This document shows positions 23,515 through 32,919 of a stretch of DNA of 64,000 bases, one piece after another (position 1 is the stretch's first letter; the number at the start of each line of letters is the position of its first letter). The stretch is from Stenopsyche tienmushanensis. Lineage: Eukaryota; Arthropoda; Insecta; Trichoptera; Stenopsychidae. A model generated the notes under the pieces. The model did no database searches. It had not been told where the DNA came from and saw only the letters and a program-made list of their open reading frames with translations. The position numbers and the translations under genes were made by a program. The stretch covers positions 434,001 to 498,000 of the forward strand of contig WACJ01000115.1 in the NCBI GenBank assembly GCA_008973525.1, written 5' to 3'.

Positions 23515-24175
23515 TGTAACGTAGGGGGCCGCTGACTATAGGCACCCCTGCGTTCCTTCGTAGCTGCAGCGGATGCTGCGTATCCGGATCGCGGAGCCCG
23601 GATCCAAAGGTCACTCGAAATTAGGCGTTTCGTAACGTTCGTCTGGACCACGAGGACGGCGCCGGTGAACTACGGATATTTGTCAGGATTCTCTAAGGGG
23701 ATGGGGATGTTCTGCTCGTTCTGATCGTAGATGGAGATGATGAAGTAAAGACTGTATGTCAGCTCAACGCATTTATTTATATAAAATGCGGAGCGCACAG
23801 TCGTGGATGGCAATGGCGTGTTTGGACTCTCAGTCAGACGAAGTGCAGCGAGAATGGCGATGTATGGAGGCTTCAACGGAACAATCTCCGAAAAGATGTT
23901 CCTCGGGCAAGGCCTAGGATTGAACTGACGTCTCTGTAATATTTCTACAGAGCGTCACATTTATACCTGGCAATTGAAGCCAGGCCACCCTTTCTTATCT
24001 ATGTAACCGACGCCAGCGTCCTTATCTACATGGAGCGCGTCGATCCAGCCCTTATTGCGGTACTTCTTGTTTCTTGACCGTGTTTCTTGACCGTAAGGAC
24101 TGGCAACGGCGAAATCCCATGGATTTCGTCGCATGTACACTATATTTAATTATTGAATTATGCCTCCACGCTACA
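23515..24175 (-). repeat. LTR of the Gag-only retrotransposon (3' LTR)
   Basis: A 661-bp direct repeat of 27518-28178; I found no difference between the copies by eye. In element orientation (minus) it starts TGTAGCGTGG and ends CGTTACA, so it has TG...CA ends. The LTR holds a TATA-like GGTATAAATG (near 23970), an AATAAA-containing ATATAAATAAATGC (near 23770), and inverted repeats CCTGGC...GCCAGG and CTCTGTA...TACAGAG. A 68-codon frame inside both LTRs is non-coding by context. Confidence 0.95.
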
Positions 24176-24183
24176 CTCCCCCC
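24176..24183 (-). other. polypurine tract
   Basis: On the minus strand GGGGGGAG, preceded by AAGTC, directly abuts the TG of the 3' LTR. Such tracts prime plus-strand DNA synthesis in LTR elements. Confidence 0.85.
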
Positions 24184-25164
24184 GACTTAAGTTTGATCGT
24201 CCCGATCAATTCAATAAAAGATGAACGTGTTTAATTGCCTTGATTACCATCCATAACTGTGCGTCTCCAAAATCACATTTTTTTTTTTAATAGAGTACAC
24301 AAGAAATATTTACAAAATCATCAATCAGCAAATAGTAAAATACACAAAATACAATGGAGAAAAAAAATGCATGTCATTACATATAGTATCACTAGGTTTG
24401 TAACATCTAGTTTTTTTTTTTTTATTATAAAATTACGCCTTATGGAAAAAAGGGAAACCGTGCGTTTTCCGCGTTTATAGTGCCGTCCGTAATCATAAAT
24501 GCTGCCGCCGCTGCAGTATCGGGATTTTTTAATTTTATTTTCTTACCGATTTTAGTTAAATTATTCTTTTCGTATGAATTTTTGCAATTAACTAATTATT
24601 ATCGCGAGCTAATCCGGTACCCGGTGAGTACAACTATATAATTATTTTTCCCGGCTTTTCATAGCCGTCTGACGCAGGAGTCGTTCCTGGCCGTTATTTT
24701 GGTGCATTTTTAAATGATCATGTATCTATCCTGGCCGAAGAATCAAAGCCTAAGGATGAGATCAAGTGCCCACTAGGAGCTCAGCTGTAGTCACGTTCCT
24801 CCCTACTAGACGTCGAGCTCTCTATCGACGCCCACCGCGATTAAACCAGTCAGTCGCAACAATTGCTCACTGATACTGGTGTTCTTATGAACGTACGCGA
24901 ATGACTTATTATTATTAATTATTATTATTGTTGTTAACACTTCGGCCTCCGTGATGCTCGTACGATCTTTCCTCGCGAATTTAACAATCACTGTCACAGA
25001 TTTAGTAATTGGGCATGTATGCCTTATCGCGAGAAGTTTGTTTAAGAATAAATTTAATTTACTAGACAAAATTATCTTTAATTGCGCGGTTTATTTAAGA
25101 ACATCGCGCGATGTCGAATCCATCCGATACTACGAAAACAGCGGCAAACATAACGAAACGACAC
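24184..25164 (-). other. non-coding 3' interior of the LTR element
   Basis: Between the Gag stop and the polypurine tract. The longest frame here (24806-25069, minus) has no known motif. No pol remnants such as an FADD/YADD box or an integrase zinc finger were seen, so pol is absent, not just interrupted. Confidence 0.6.
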
Positions 25165-27432
25165 TTACCAGATTTTTGCGAGTCCTGTACGCGTACACAA
25201 ACCCTCTTTTGGGTTTTCCACTAGTTTCCGCATCGCGGCCAACGCTCCAGGCGCAGCCTGCAATGCGGATGTAGCTCGAGCTGATTGTCGAAACCACGCA
25301 CAATGCATCGGGTCGTAGGTGCGGGCTTTCAGCGAGGCTGTTGGTGGTCGGCCATCATCAATGGCGAGGCGTCGCGACGCATGCTGCGGGCGCAGCGGAA
25401 AAACGGCGCCGCGGCGCCGCCGCCGTGCGTTGGTAGTTCCGGTCCTCATTCCTTGTCGCCGGAAGTGCTTGTTAGGTCCAATTCCTCCTCCTCGGTCGGC
25501 TCTGCATCCTCGACGATCGGTTCTGGTGTTACCGAATTGCTGCCGTCGTCGGTCCCAATGTGGTCGTCTATTGCGACATTGCGTTTGCAAATGGCCGCGT
25601 TTGCCGCACAATAAACGTTGCAGCAAGGCGCGGTGGGTGATCGGTCCTTCGTTGTTGAGGGGCGGCTGGCGATGGGCGGCTGGAGCGAGCTCGTCTGGAG
25701 CGGCAAACGAAGGGCGCTCCTGAATTGGAGCGGGCGGCTCAAGATGAGCAGTTTGAGCAGGCTCATCTGGAGCGGCGCGTGATGGGCGCTCCTGAATTGG
25801 CGCGGGCGGCTGGAGATGAGCGTTTTGAGCGGGCTCATCTGCAGCGGCGAACGAAGGGCGCTTCTGAATTGGAGCGGGCGGCTGAAGATGAGCAGTTTGA
25901 GCGAGCTCATCTGGAGCGGCGCGTGATGGGCGCTCCTGAATTGGAGCGGGCGGCTCAAGATGAGCAGTTTGAGCAGGCTCATCTGGAGCGGCGCGTGATG
26001 GGCGCTTCTGAATTGGCGCGAGCGGCTGAAGATGAGCAGTTTGAGCGAGCTCATCTGGAGCGGCGCGTGATGGGCGCTTCTGAATTAGCGCGGGCGACTG
26101 AAGATGAGCAGTTTGAGCAGGCTCATCTGGAGCGGCGCGTGATGGGCGCTTCTGAATTGGCGCAGGCGGCTGAAGATGAGCAGTTTGAGCGAGCTCATCT
26201 GCAGCGGCGAACGAAGGGCGCTCCTGAATTGGAGCGGGCGGCTCAAGATGAGCAGTTTGAGCAGGCTCATCTGGAGCGGCGCATGATGGGCGCTTTTGAA
26301 TTGGCGCGGGCGGCTGAAGATGAGGAGTTCGAGCAGACTCATCTGGAGCGGCGCGTGATGGGCGCTTCTGAATTGGCGCGGGCGGCTGAAGATGAGCAGT
26401 TTGAGCAGACTCATCTGGAGCGGCGAGTGATGGGCGCTTCTGAATTGGCGCGGGCGGCTGAAGATGAGCAGTTTGAGCAGACTCATCTGGAGCGGCGAGT
26501 GATGGGCGCTTCTGAATTGGCGCGGGCGGCTCAAGATGAGCAGTTTGAGCAGGCTCATCTGGAGCGGCGAGTGATGGGCGCTTCTGAATTGGCGCGGGTG
26601 GCTGAAGATGAGGAGTTTGAGCAGGCTCATCTGGAGCGGCGCGTGCTGGGCGCTTCTGAATTGGCGCGGGCGGCTGAAGATGAGCTGTTTGGGCAAGCTC
26701 ATCTGAGGCGGCGTGCAATGAGTGTCCTTGAATCGAAGCGGGCGGCTCGTCTGGAGCGACGAGTCGTGGTTGCTCTTGGCTCGGAGCGGGCGGTTGAAGA
26801 TGAGCGGATTCGGCTGGAACGTCTGGAGCGACGAGTCGTGTGTGCTCTCGAATCGGAGCGGGCGGCGCTTGTGAAGCGGCTTGGGATGCTCGCTTCTTCG
26901 CTGCGATCTCGACTTCGCGATTCTGTCGCTTGCGGATGGGTGGCGACTTTGAGTCTCCGAATACTTTGCGGAGGGCCGCAACCGCCGCGGAATAATCATT
27001 GCCAATAAATGCCGGATCGTAGAGCATGTATTCGACAGCCTTCTCGCGCATCCTAGCTCGAAGCGCCTGCAGCGGTCGCGGTTGGGCGAAATATTTACAG
27101 GTCCACTCGAATTCTTCAATAAAAGTCTCGACGTTGGATAGTCCGTCGAAAATTGGATAATCTCCGGGGTGAGCAGGTAAGGATTTCATCGTCGCAGGCA
27201 TCTCTCTCAGCGCTTCTTCGCGTAGACGCGCTTCTTCGCGATAGCGCGCTTCTTCAATTCGACGTGCCTCCTCAATTCGACGTGCTTCTTCCCGCTGGCG
27301 CGCTTCTTCGCGTAGACGCGCTTCTTCTTCCATTTTCGCCAAAATCTTCTCAAATATAGCCCCGATGTAAGCCATATCTGCCTGACTTACTTGTGATGCC
27401 ATCGATGCCATATTTTCTGCTGCTGCTGCCAT
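25165..27432 (-). CDS. Gag-like protein with 24-residue Pro-rich repeats
   Basis: An uninterrupted frame. I chose the ATG at 27432 (755 codons) because its context is strong (purine at -3, G at +4); an ATG at 27477, still downstream of the PBS, would add 15 residues, and the frame stays open into the LTR. Order: short N-terminus (MAAAAENMASMASQ); a Glu/Arg-rich coiled-coil candidate with REEAR hexad repeats at about residues 30-75; a capsid-like region at 86-161 (PIFDGLSNVETFIEEFEWTC); a basic linker; three diverged and 14 near-identical 24-residue repeats (PPAPIQKRPSRAAPDEPAQT + AHLQ) at about 189-588; then CGKRGHLQTQC near 609, a zinc-knuckle remnant with the first Cys replaced by Arg; and an Arg-rich tail. 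It should form the particle and bind RNA. The repeats are not a usual Gag feature. Confidence 0.85.
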   Translation of the reverse strand: MAAAAENMASMASQVSQADMAYIGAIFEKILAKMEEEARLREEARQREEARRIEEARRIEEARYREEARLREEALREMPATMKSLPAHPGDYPIFDGLSNVETFIEEFEWTCKYFAQPRPLQALRARMREKAVEYMLYDPAFIGNDYSAAVAALRKVFGDSKSPPIRKRQNREVEIAAKKRASQAASQAPPAPIREHTRLVAPDVPAESAHLQPPAPSQEQPRLVAPDEPPASIQGHSLHAASDELAQTAHLQPPAPIQKRPARAAPDEPAQTPHLQPPAPIQKRPSLAAPDEPAQTAHLEPPAPIQKRPSLAAPDESAQTAHLQPPAPIQKRPSLAAPDESAQTAHLQPPAPIQKRPSRAAPDESARTPHLQPPAPIQKRPSCAAPDEPAQTAHLEPPAPIQERPSFAAADELAQTAHLQPPAPIQKRPSRAAPDEPAQTAHLQSPALIQKRPSRAAPDELAQTAHLQPLAPIQKRPSRAAPDEPAQTAHLEPPAPIQERPSRAAPDELAQTAHLQPPAPIQKRPSFAAADEPAQNAHLQPPAPIQERPSRAAPDEPAQTAHLEPPAPIQERPSFAAPDELAPAAHRQPPLNNEGPITHRALLQRLLCGKRGHLQTQCRNRRPHWDRRRQQFGNTRTDRRGCRADRGGGIGPNKHFRRQGMRTGTTNARRRRRGAVFPLRPQHASRRLAIDDGRPPTASLKARTYDPMHCAWFRQSARATSALQAAPGALAAMRKLVENPKEGLCTRTGLAKIW
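25669..26676. repeat. 72-bp minisatellite, 14 copies, inside gag
   Basis: Fourteen 72-bp units in register encode the 24-residue Gag repeats. Units differ at few positions (for example KRP/ERP, SRAAP/SLAAP/SFAAA). Because 72 is a multiple of three and the unit lacks stops in several frames, long open frames also appear on the plus strand (25725-27008) and in other minus frames (25446-26054, 26085-27119). These are shadows. Confidence 0.9.
27199..27335 (-). repeat. 18-bp-type repeats encoding REEAR hexads
   Basis: Within gag, repeated blocks of the form CGCGCTTCTTCG/AGACG encode six-residue units (LREEAR, RIEEAR, YREEAR). This gives a charged helix suited to a coiled coil. They probably expanded by slippage. 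Confidence 0.7.
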
Positions 27433-27498
27433 TTCTCCTCCTGAAGTTATAGCTTCGGTTGTTCTCCTTGTCAGCATTCCACAATCGAAAGCAGAAAT

Positions 27499-27516
27499 CC
27501 CACTTCTGCGACACCA
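27499..27516 (-). other. primer-binding site candidate
   Basis: On the minus strand TGGTGTCGCAGAAGTGGG begins one base after the 5' LTR end. TGG is the expected complement of a tRNA CCA end. The primer tRNA was not identified. Confidence 0.75.
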
Positions 27517-27517
27517 C

Positions 27518-28178
27518 TGTAACGTAGGGGGCCGCTGACTATAGGCACCCCTGCGTTCCTTCGTAGCTGCAGCGGATGCTGCGTATCCGGATCGCGGAGC
27601 CCGGATCCAAAGGTCACTCGAAATTAGGCGTTTCGTAACGTTCGTCTGGACCACGAGGACGGCGCCGGTGAACTACGGATATTTGTCAGGATTCTCTAAG
27701 GGGATGGGGATGTTCTGCTCGTTCTGATCGTAGATGGAGATGATGAAGTAAAGACTGTATGTCAGCTCAACGCATTTATTTATATAAAATGCGGAGCGCA
27801 CAGTCGTGGATGGCAATGGCGTGTTTGGACTCTCAGTCAGACGAAGTGCAGCGAGAATGGCGATGTATGGAGGCTTCAACGGAACAATCTCCGAAAAGAT
27901 GTTCCTCGGGCAAGGCCTAGGATTGAACTGACGTCTCTGTAATATTTCTACAGAGCGTCACATTTATACCTGGCAATTGAAGCCAGGCCACCCTTTCTTA
28001 TCTATGTAACCGACGCCAGCGTCCTTATCTACATGGAGCGCGTCGATCCAGCCCTTATTGCGGTACTTCTTGTTTCTTGACCGTGTTTCTTGACCGTAAG
28101 GACTGGCAACGGCGAAATCCCATGGATTTCGTCGCATGTACACTATATTTAATTATTGAATTATGCCTCCACGCTACA
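27518..28178 (-). repeat. LTR of the Gag-only retrotransposon (5' LTR)
   Basis: Direct repeat of 23515-24175. In element orientation this is the upstream LTR and would hold the active promoter: TATA-like GGTATAAATG near 27973 and the polyadenylation signal near 27773. Confidence 0.95.
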
Positions 28179-28182
28179 GTGC
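28179..28182. repeat. target-site duplication, right (GTGC)
   Basis: Matches 23511-23514 on the other side of the element. Confidence 0.8.
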
Positions 28183-29253
28183 TTAACCTAACTTTTAAGT
28201 GGAAAGCTAAGTACCCAATGTGGGAAATTACGGAAAATAATCATATTAAAGCTCCCTAATCCCAAAGTGCATTTTAAATTGAGAGTCTGTCTGATAAACG
28301 GATAAAGTACACATGGCAGGGAAAATATACTCTAATGGAAACATTCACTGCATTGTTAGCCTCGTGCTAAATCGAATTGAGATGATTGTCAGTTCAATGA
28401 TATGCAAATCTCTTTATAAAATGGCCCATCAATAATTGGATTTTGGCAAATACACGCTTACACGTAAAATGGGAATATTATATCTGCAATTCTTGAAATG
28501 ATTCATGAATCTAAAGCACAAAACTATTTTTAAAACATTCATTTGTGTACATTTTCAGTTTCTTTAATTCGTATAAATTGGGTTTTTTTCATTTATGTGA
28601 ATGTCAATAATTTAAATCTTGAGACGAAAATTAATATGTTTTGTAAAACTTTTTCCATAATATAAAAATAATAATGTCGAAGAAAATCAAAACTTTTTTA
28701 TCATTAGGTGTGTATAATATATTAGTTACGTGATCAATTTAACATTTTATTGTAATTAAAACATTCAAAATGCCATTTAATCCTTCATTTAAAATAATCA
28801 CGACAAAAAAGTTGTTATTTCAACAATCTTTGTATCAGAATGCAGATGTATAGGATCGAAAGTTCACATCAATGCATTTAATGATTCATTGTTATTTTGT
28901 GTTTGTACTCCTAAACATCGTCTCTCAAGCCCTCGTCTCTTCAACGCTGTAACTTCCGCACAACCCCTAATATCAGAAAATCACTTTATCCACATATTCT
29001 ACACTATATTTGGATACAATTTATGTAAAAAAATGATTTTTTGAAACTGACACACGGGTATTCAAAACGATCGTTCAGAAGGAAAAAAAATAAAGACCCA
29101 TTTATGTTTTAGATAGTTCAGAATATTAATATCAGGAAATACAAACAAGAACAACAATTACATCAATAGATATACCGATATAGAACTCGATGACAAGATG
29201 AAGAAAATGGGTATTTCAATGCCAAATTATTATCCACCGTAAACAACGTAATA
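28183..29253. other. unassigned AT-rich stretch
   Basis: This is the continuation of the site that the LTR element split. No gene or repeat recognised. Confidence 0.4.
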
Positions 29254-30310
29254 TTAGGGTGTCCCATAAGTTTCTTTCGTTTTCCTATTAAGAAAAAAAT
29301 AAATAATAATTTGTATTACATCAAAATTTATTGAATAATATATGATCCATTCTGTTCTATTACCATTCTCCATCTTTCCGGAAGCCTCATAATGCCTTCT
29401 TGCCAAAATTTCCCAGGTTTGTTGGCAAAATATTGATCAAGGTACATTTTTCAATGAAAGAAATAAATAATAATCTAAAAGGGCAATATCCGGAGAGTAT
29501 AGAGGATGAGGTAAAACATCCCAGTCAAATGATAATAATATATTTCTGACGAGCAGACACATGAGGCCTGGCGTTATCGTGATGAAAAACAACGCCTCGT
29601 CTGTTCGCTAATTCTGGCCATTTTCTGGCAATTGCATCCTTTAGATTGTCTAGTTTGAAACAATATTTTGTTGAATTGATCGCTTCACCTTGCTGAAGTA
29701 GCTCATAATAAACTACCCCCTTCCAGTCTCATCAAATGCATAGCAAAACTTTTTTTGGATGTAGGCCAGGTTTATCTACAGTTAAAGCTTCTGTACCCTT
29801 GGTCCAAGATGGTTTACGTTGGATATTCTCATAGAGTATCTAACTTTCATCTCCAGTGACAAGTCTTTTCAAAAAGGTTGGCTATTATGTCGTTGGAGAA
29901 GAAGATCGCATGTTGAAATACGCTGAAGCTTATTTGAGTGAGCCAGTTCATGAGGAAGCCACACGTCTGAACGATTGATGTAGCCCAATTTTGTCAGATG
30001 ATTATGGACGGATGTTCGTGGAATTTCTAATTTATTAGCTATTTCGCGAAGAGTATATCACGGGTTTTCTTCAACCATGGCTATGATTAGATCTGTGTTC
30101 GTAGTGGATGGCGGCCGCAACGTTCTTCGTCTTCCAGGTTTAAATTACCGGTTCTGAACTTCCTAAGCCAACTGCGAACTGTCTGAACACTTGTAACGTC
30201 ATTCCTATAAATCATAAAAATCTCATTTAATGTATCACTATCACTAAAGCCTTTTTTTAAAAAAAATCAGCATTACATGCCTTAAATGTTTTCTTTGATT
30301 TTCCATCGTT
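29254..30310 (-). mobile_element. mariner element, near full-length transposase, inactive
   Basis: Minus-strand reading from an ATG at 30304-30306 (MENQRKH) runs through a helix-turn-helix region with VQTVRSWLRKF and LEDEERCGRP. Next come RLVTGDESWILYENIQRKPS (first catalytic Asp), GVVYYELLQQGEAINST, GVVFHHDNARPHVSAR (second Asp) and WDVLPHPLYSPDIALLDYYL (third Asp), with a stop after NGSYIIQ at 29328-29330. About 980 bp of coding span fits the family, but there are frameshifts and in-frame stops (after FFKK, after VLLCI and before the third-Asp block). The 3' end carries GGGTGTCCCATAAGTTTC next to TA at 29255-29256. The matching 5' repeat was not found, so the left end of the element is probably truncated. 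Confidence 0.85.
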
Positions 30311-30380
30311 CAATAATAAAAAAGGGCTTCGTAAAACAAAAATTAAGTCAACGAAATACACTATTTGAATGCAATGATAC

Positions 30381-30414
30381 CTACCCGATGTGTTAACACA
30401 TCTCCATCGGGTAG
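30381..30414. repeat. nested palindromes
   Basis: Arms CTACCCGATG (30381-30390) and CATCGGGTAG (30405-30414) are perfect complements. Inside, GATGTGTTAACACATC (30388-30403) is itself a perfect 16-bp palindrome sharing GATG. Two alternative hairpins are possible. It lies at the edge of the mariner and could mark a terminus of another element. Confidence 0.7.
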
Positions 30415-30499
30415 GGTATTTTTACCGTTGACGTTATTGGCGGGAGAGGTATTGTTACCTTTTGCGTTGACTACACTTTGATGGCGGAAACGCTATAAA

Positions 30500-31045
30500 T
30501 CATATCTAGTATTTATACATTTTCCGCCGAGATTCGACTAGTATCAGCTCTCCTTCTGGCTGAGCGACGACAGTTCTGTTTGACAGGTAGCTTCTGGTGA
30601 GATTGATCAAGTTGGCGGGTATTCCGCTTCTTCGAAGCCTAAGAATGATCAAATCCCACCAGGTGCTGTCGAAAGCTCCCGGAAAATTGAGAAGTATTGC
30701 CATAACGCACTTGGAGCTGGAATTTTTGACTACGCAGATGACCTTTTCTAAGGCATTTGCAGTCGATTTCCCTGGTCTGAAACCGAACTGCTTATCAGAT
30801 AGGGGCTTATTGCCTTCATAAGTTAAGTTCAGTCTGTTAGCCATTGTTTTTTCCAGCAGCTTGCCGAGTAGTGGAATGAGAACGATAATCCGATGGGCTC
30901 GCTGGGTGGTTTTTCAGTTTTCGCCTTAGGCAGTATCACTGCCAGTCCCACTTTCCAGCAGCGAAAACACTCTCTGTAGAAGTGACAAAAGTCAATATCA
31001 ATTTGGGGACAGGGACATTGGATTATCCTGCCATCCATGCTGTCT
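30500..31045 (-). pseudogene. R1-like LINE reverse transcriptase fragment
   Basis: The minus strand reads FGFRPGKSTANALEKVICVV, then ILLNFPGAFDSTWWDLIILR with LRRSGIPANLINLTRSYLSN. These are the fingers and palm motifs of non-LTR reverse transcriptases, and the GAFDSTWW form is typical of the R1 clade as I recall it. The upstream frame (30829-31038) gives LAVILPKAKTEKPPSEPIGL, the R-P-I-x-L region, joined through a frameshift. The catalytic F/YADD box and the C-terminus are absent, so this is a short dead piece without the 3' end. Confidence 0.7.
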
Positions 31046-32104
31046 ATGCGATTGAATATTCTATTAAGTTTTTATGCACACAAAATGCATTAAAATAATC
31101 CTTTCGGATACAATTAACAGACGCATAGGGTTGTTCGTTGTCCGAGCGAATCTGTTTAGGGGGATCAAAACGTATTTCGTGAAAATTTACCTCTAAAATA
31201 CGCAAATGCTTTTAACTATATGTATGGAAATCAAATTAGAGTTATTGTCAGAACTATAATATGCCATTTGCTGATTCAAATAGCCATACATGCACATTTA
31301 ATCCACGCGAATAGATGTAAATCAACATGTAAAAGTTGCAAATAAGGGAAACATTGTTCAAATCTGATTATAGAATAGTCCTTCTCAGTTTCGATGCAAG
31401 TAAATTCTTATTTATATGCATAAAACTTCCTCCCGATATGTGCACATATTATTATACTTAGGATATGTACAACGTCCACATACATTATATGGAACACATC
31501 GAATGAAGAACGTATTTTTATTTAAAACTTTCAAGCAATTCGAGAAAGAAATGTCTTCTGATATTATTTTGTTATGATTAGTTTTTCTAAGATCTTAAAA
31601 AAGATTTTTGCATAAAGCTCAATTTAAAATATTGTTAACTATTAAAAGCACCCTTCCGTTTTGCCTTTAATTGGATATAAGTTAATTTAAAGGGTCATCT
31701 CATTTTTACGGCCCAAAAATTAACAGTTTAAAAAAAATCACAGTAAATACACCGTATAATAAAATGATGTTTTGTGGAATTTGTTATTTAAAATATATAT
31801 ATGTTTTATAGTTTTTAAGACATCAAAATGGCATGTTAAAAAAGATGCACGCCCGCAGCGTTATCAATTTTTTTTATTCAGGCTTACCAGAAACAAGAAA
31901 TCGAAAAGATTTCTAATCTGGAACAATTTTGAAACACTTTGGAATACTAGGGATGAGACGTGATTTTTTTGCTAGCATACTGAAAATCTCGGTTACAAAA
32001 TTATTGATTTAACAGCAGTAAGGTCAGATTTTCATCAAAAGATAGTTTTGATGTGTGAATAATCAATTTAGTGAAATATTATTTCCAATTCAACAAATCG
32101 AACA
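31046..32104. other. stretch with one short repeat copy
   Basis: 31785-31875 matches 4850-4935 in the same orientation. The rest is AT-rich without recognised genes. Confidence 0.35.
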
Positions 32105-32480
32105 AAAAATTGCCATAAAATGGTCAGAATAATTAAAGAGACGAGGAGTTATTTTCCAGCACCATAACGCCAAATTCCATATATCTTTAATTGTCAAGAA
32201 CAAATTGGTATCATTTGGTATTCTACCCAATCCTCTACACTCTATACGTATAAAGAATGTTCATTAATTTCATTAAAAATTCTCTTAGTGAAATGTATAA
32301 TACACTACAAAATGACATAAAAATGCACCTATAACGATATTTTGCGGCCAAGCCATTAGTCGACTTCCGGTAAGATGGAGAAAGGTAGTAGAACAAAATT
32401 AACATAATTCAATAAAATAATACAAAACAAAAAGTGATGCATCTATGATGTCCAAAATACGAACGGAACTATAATATAAT
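32105..32480 (+). pseudogene. mariner transposase relic
   Basis: The plus strand reads KRRGVIFQHHNAKFHISLIV, which is the second-Asp block with the Asp changed to His (QHHNA where family members have HDNA). Further on it reads RLPVRWRKVVEQN and a stop, the mariner C-terminal block. The third-Asp block between them is degraded. The missing catalytic residue and stops make it inactive. Confidence 0.7.
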
Positions 32481-32919
32481 TAATTATTTCCTACAAATTT
32501 TCAGTATATATGATATGTTTCGAGCAACAATAGTCCATTCTCGTTAATAAATAGTCACATCTCATCTAAATTAATCGCGTATTAGGGTGGTCATTATTTT
32601 TCGACTTTTAAAAAATTGCGTGGTCTATTTTTTAAATTATTTCTTGATGGGCTTTAAAGGTCGCGTCAAAGTTAAAAAAATACGTTGCATGACCACTTAA
32701 CTATGAATCCAGCTTATTTGAGCACACGGTTCAATTTGAATAGCATATCAGTAGGAATCGTTGAGATATAACATCTTGTTGTAATTTTTCATTTCAAACT
32801 ATGATATTATTCATCGTTTTATATATTAAAAGCATGATACCGTTGCTACGTGTCGTGATGGATTTATATTTCGAACAAAGAATAGTTTGATATATTACTA
32901 TCAAACTATACTTTTAAAA
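32481..32919. other. unassigned AT-rich stretch
   Basis: No gene or repeat recognised. Confidence 0.4.

Larger units (their letters stand above)
23515..28178 (-). mobile_element. non-autonomous LTR retrotransposon, Gag-only
   Basis: The element is 4664 bp, with two apparently identical 661-bp LTRs, a 4-bp target duplication (GTGC), a PBS next to the right LTR and a polypurine tract next to the left LTR. Transcription therefore runs on the minus strand. The 3342-bp interior holds one long Gag-like ORF and about 1 kb of sequence after it. I find no protease, reverse transcriptase, RNase H or integrase motif in any frame. The layout matches the idea of terminal-repeat Gag-only elements described in plants; mobility would need a helper's Pol. 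Identical LTRs imply a recent insertion. Ty3/gypsy affinity is inferred from the PPT form, target duplication length and Gag layout. Confidence 0.9.

Noticed and set aside
23670..23876. 68-codon frame present twice (also 27673-27879)
   Set aside because: It lies wholly inside both LTRs, so it is duplicated by the element's structure and starts at a non-ATG codon.
24741..24765. AGCCTAAGGATGAG shared between the LTR element interior and the MITE at 12.3 kb
   Set aside because: Only about 15 bases match and the flanks do not; probably chance.
25285..25723. Plus-strand frames of 109 and 134 codons
   Set aside because: Antisense shadows of the Gag C-terminal region in GC-rich DNA.
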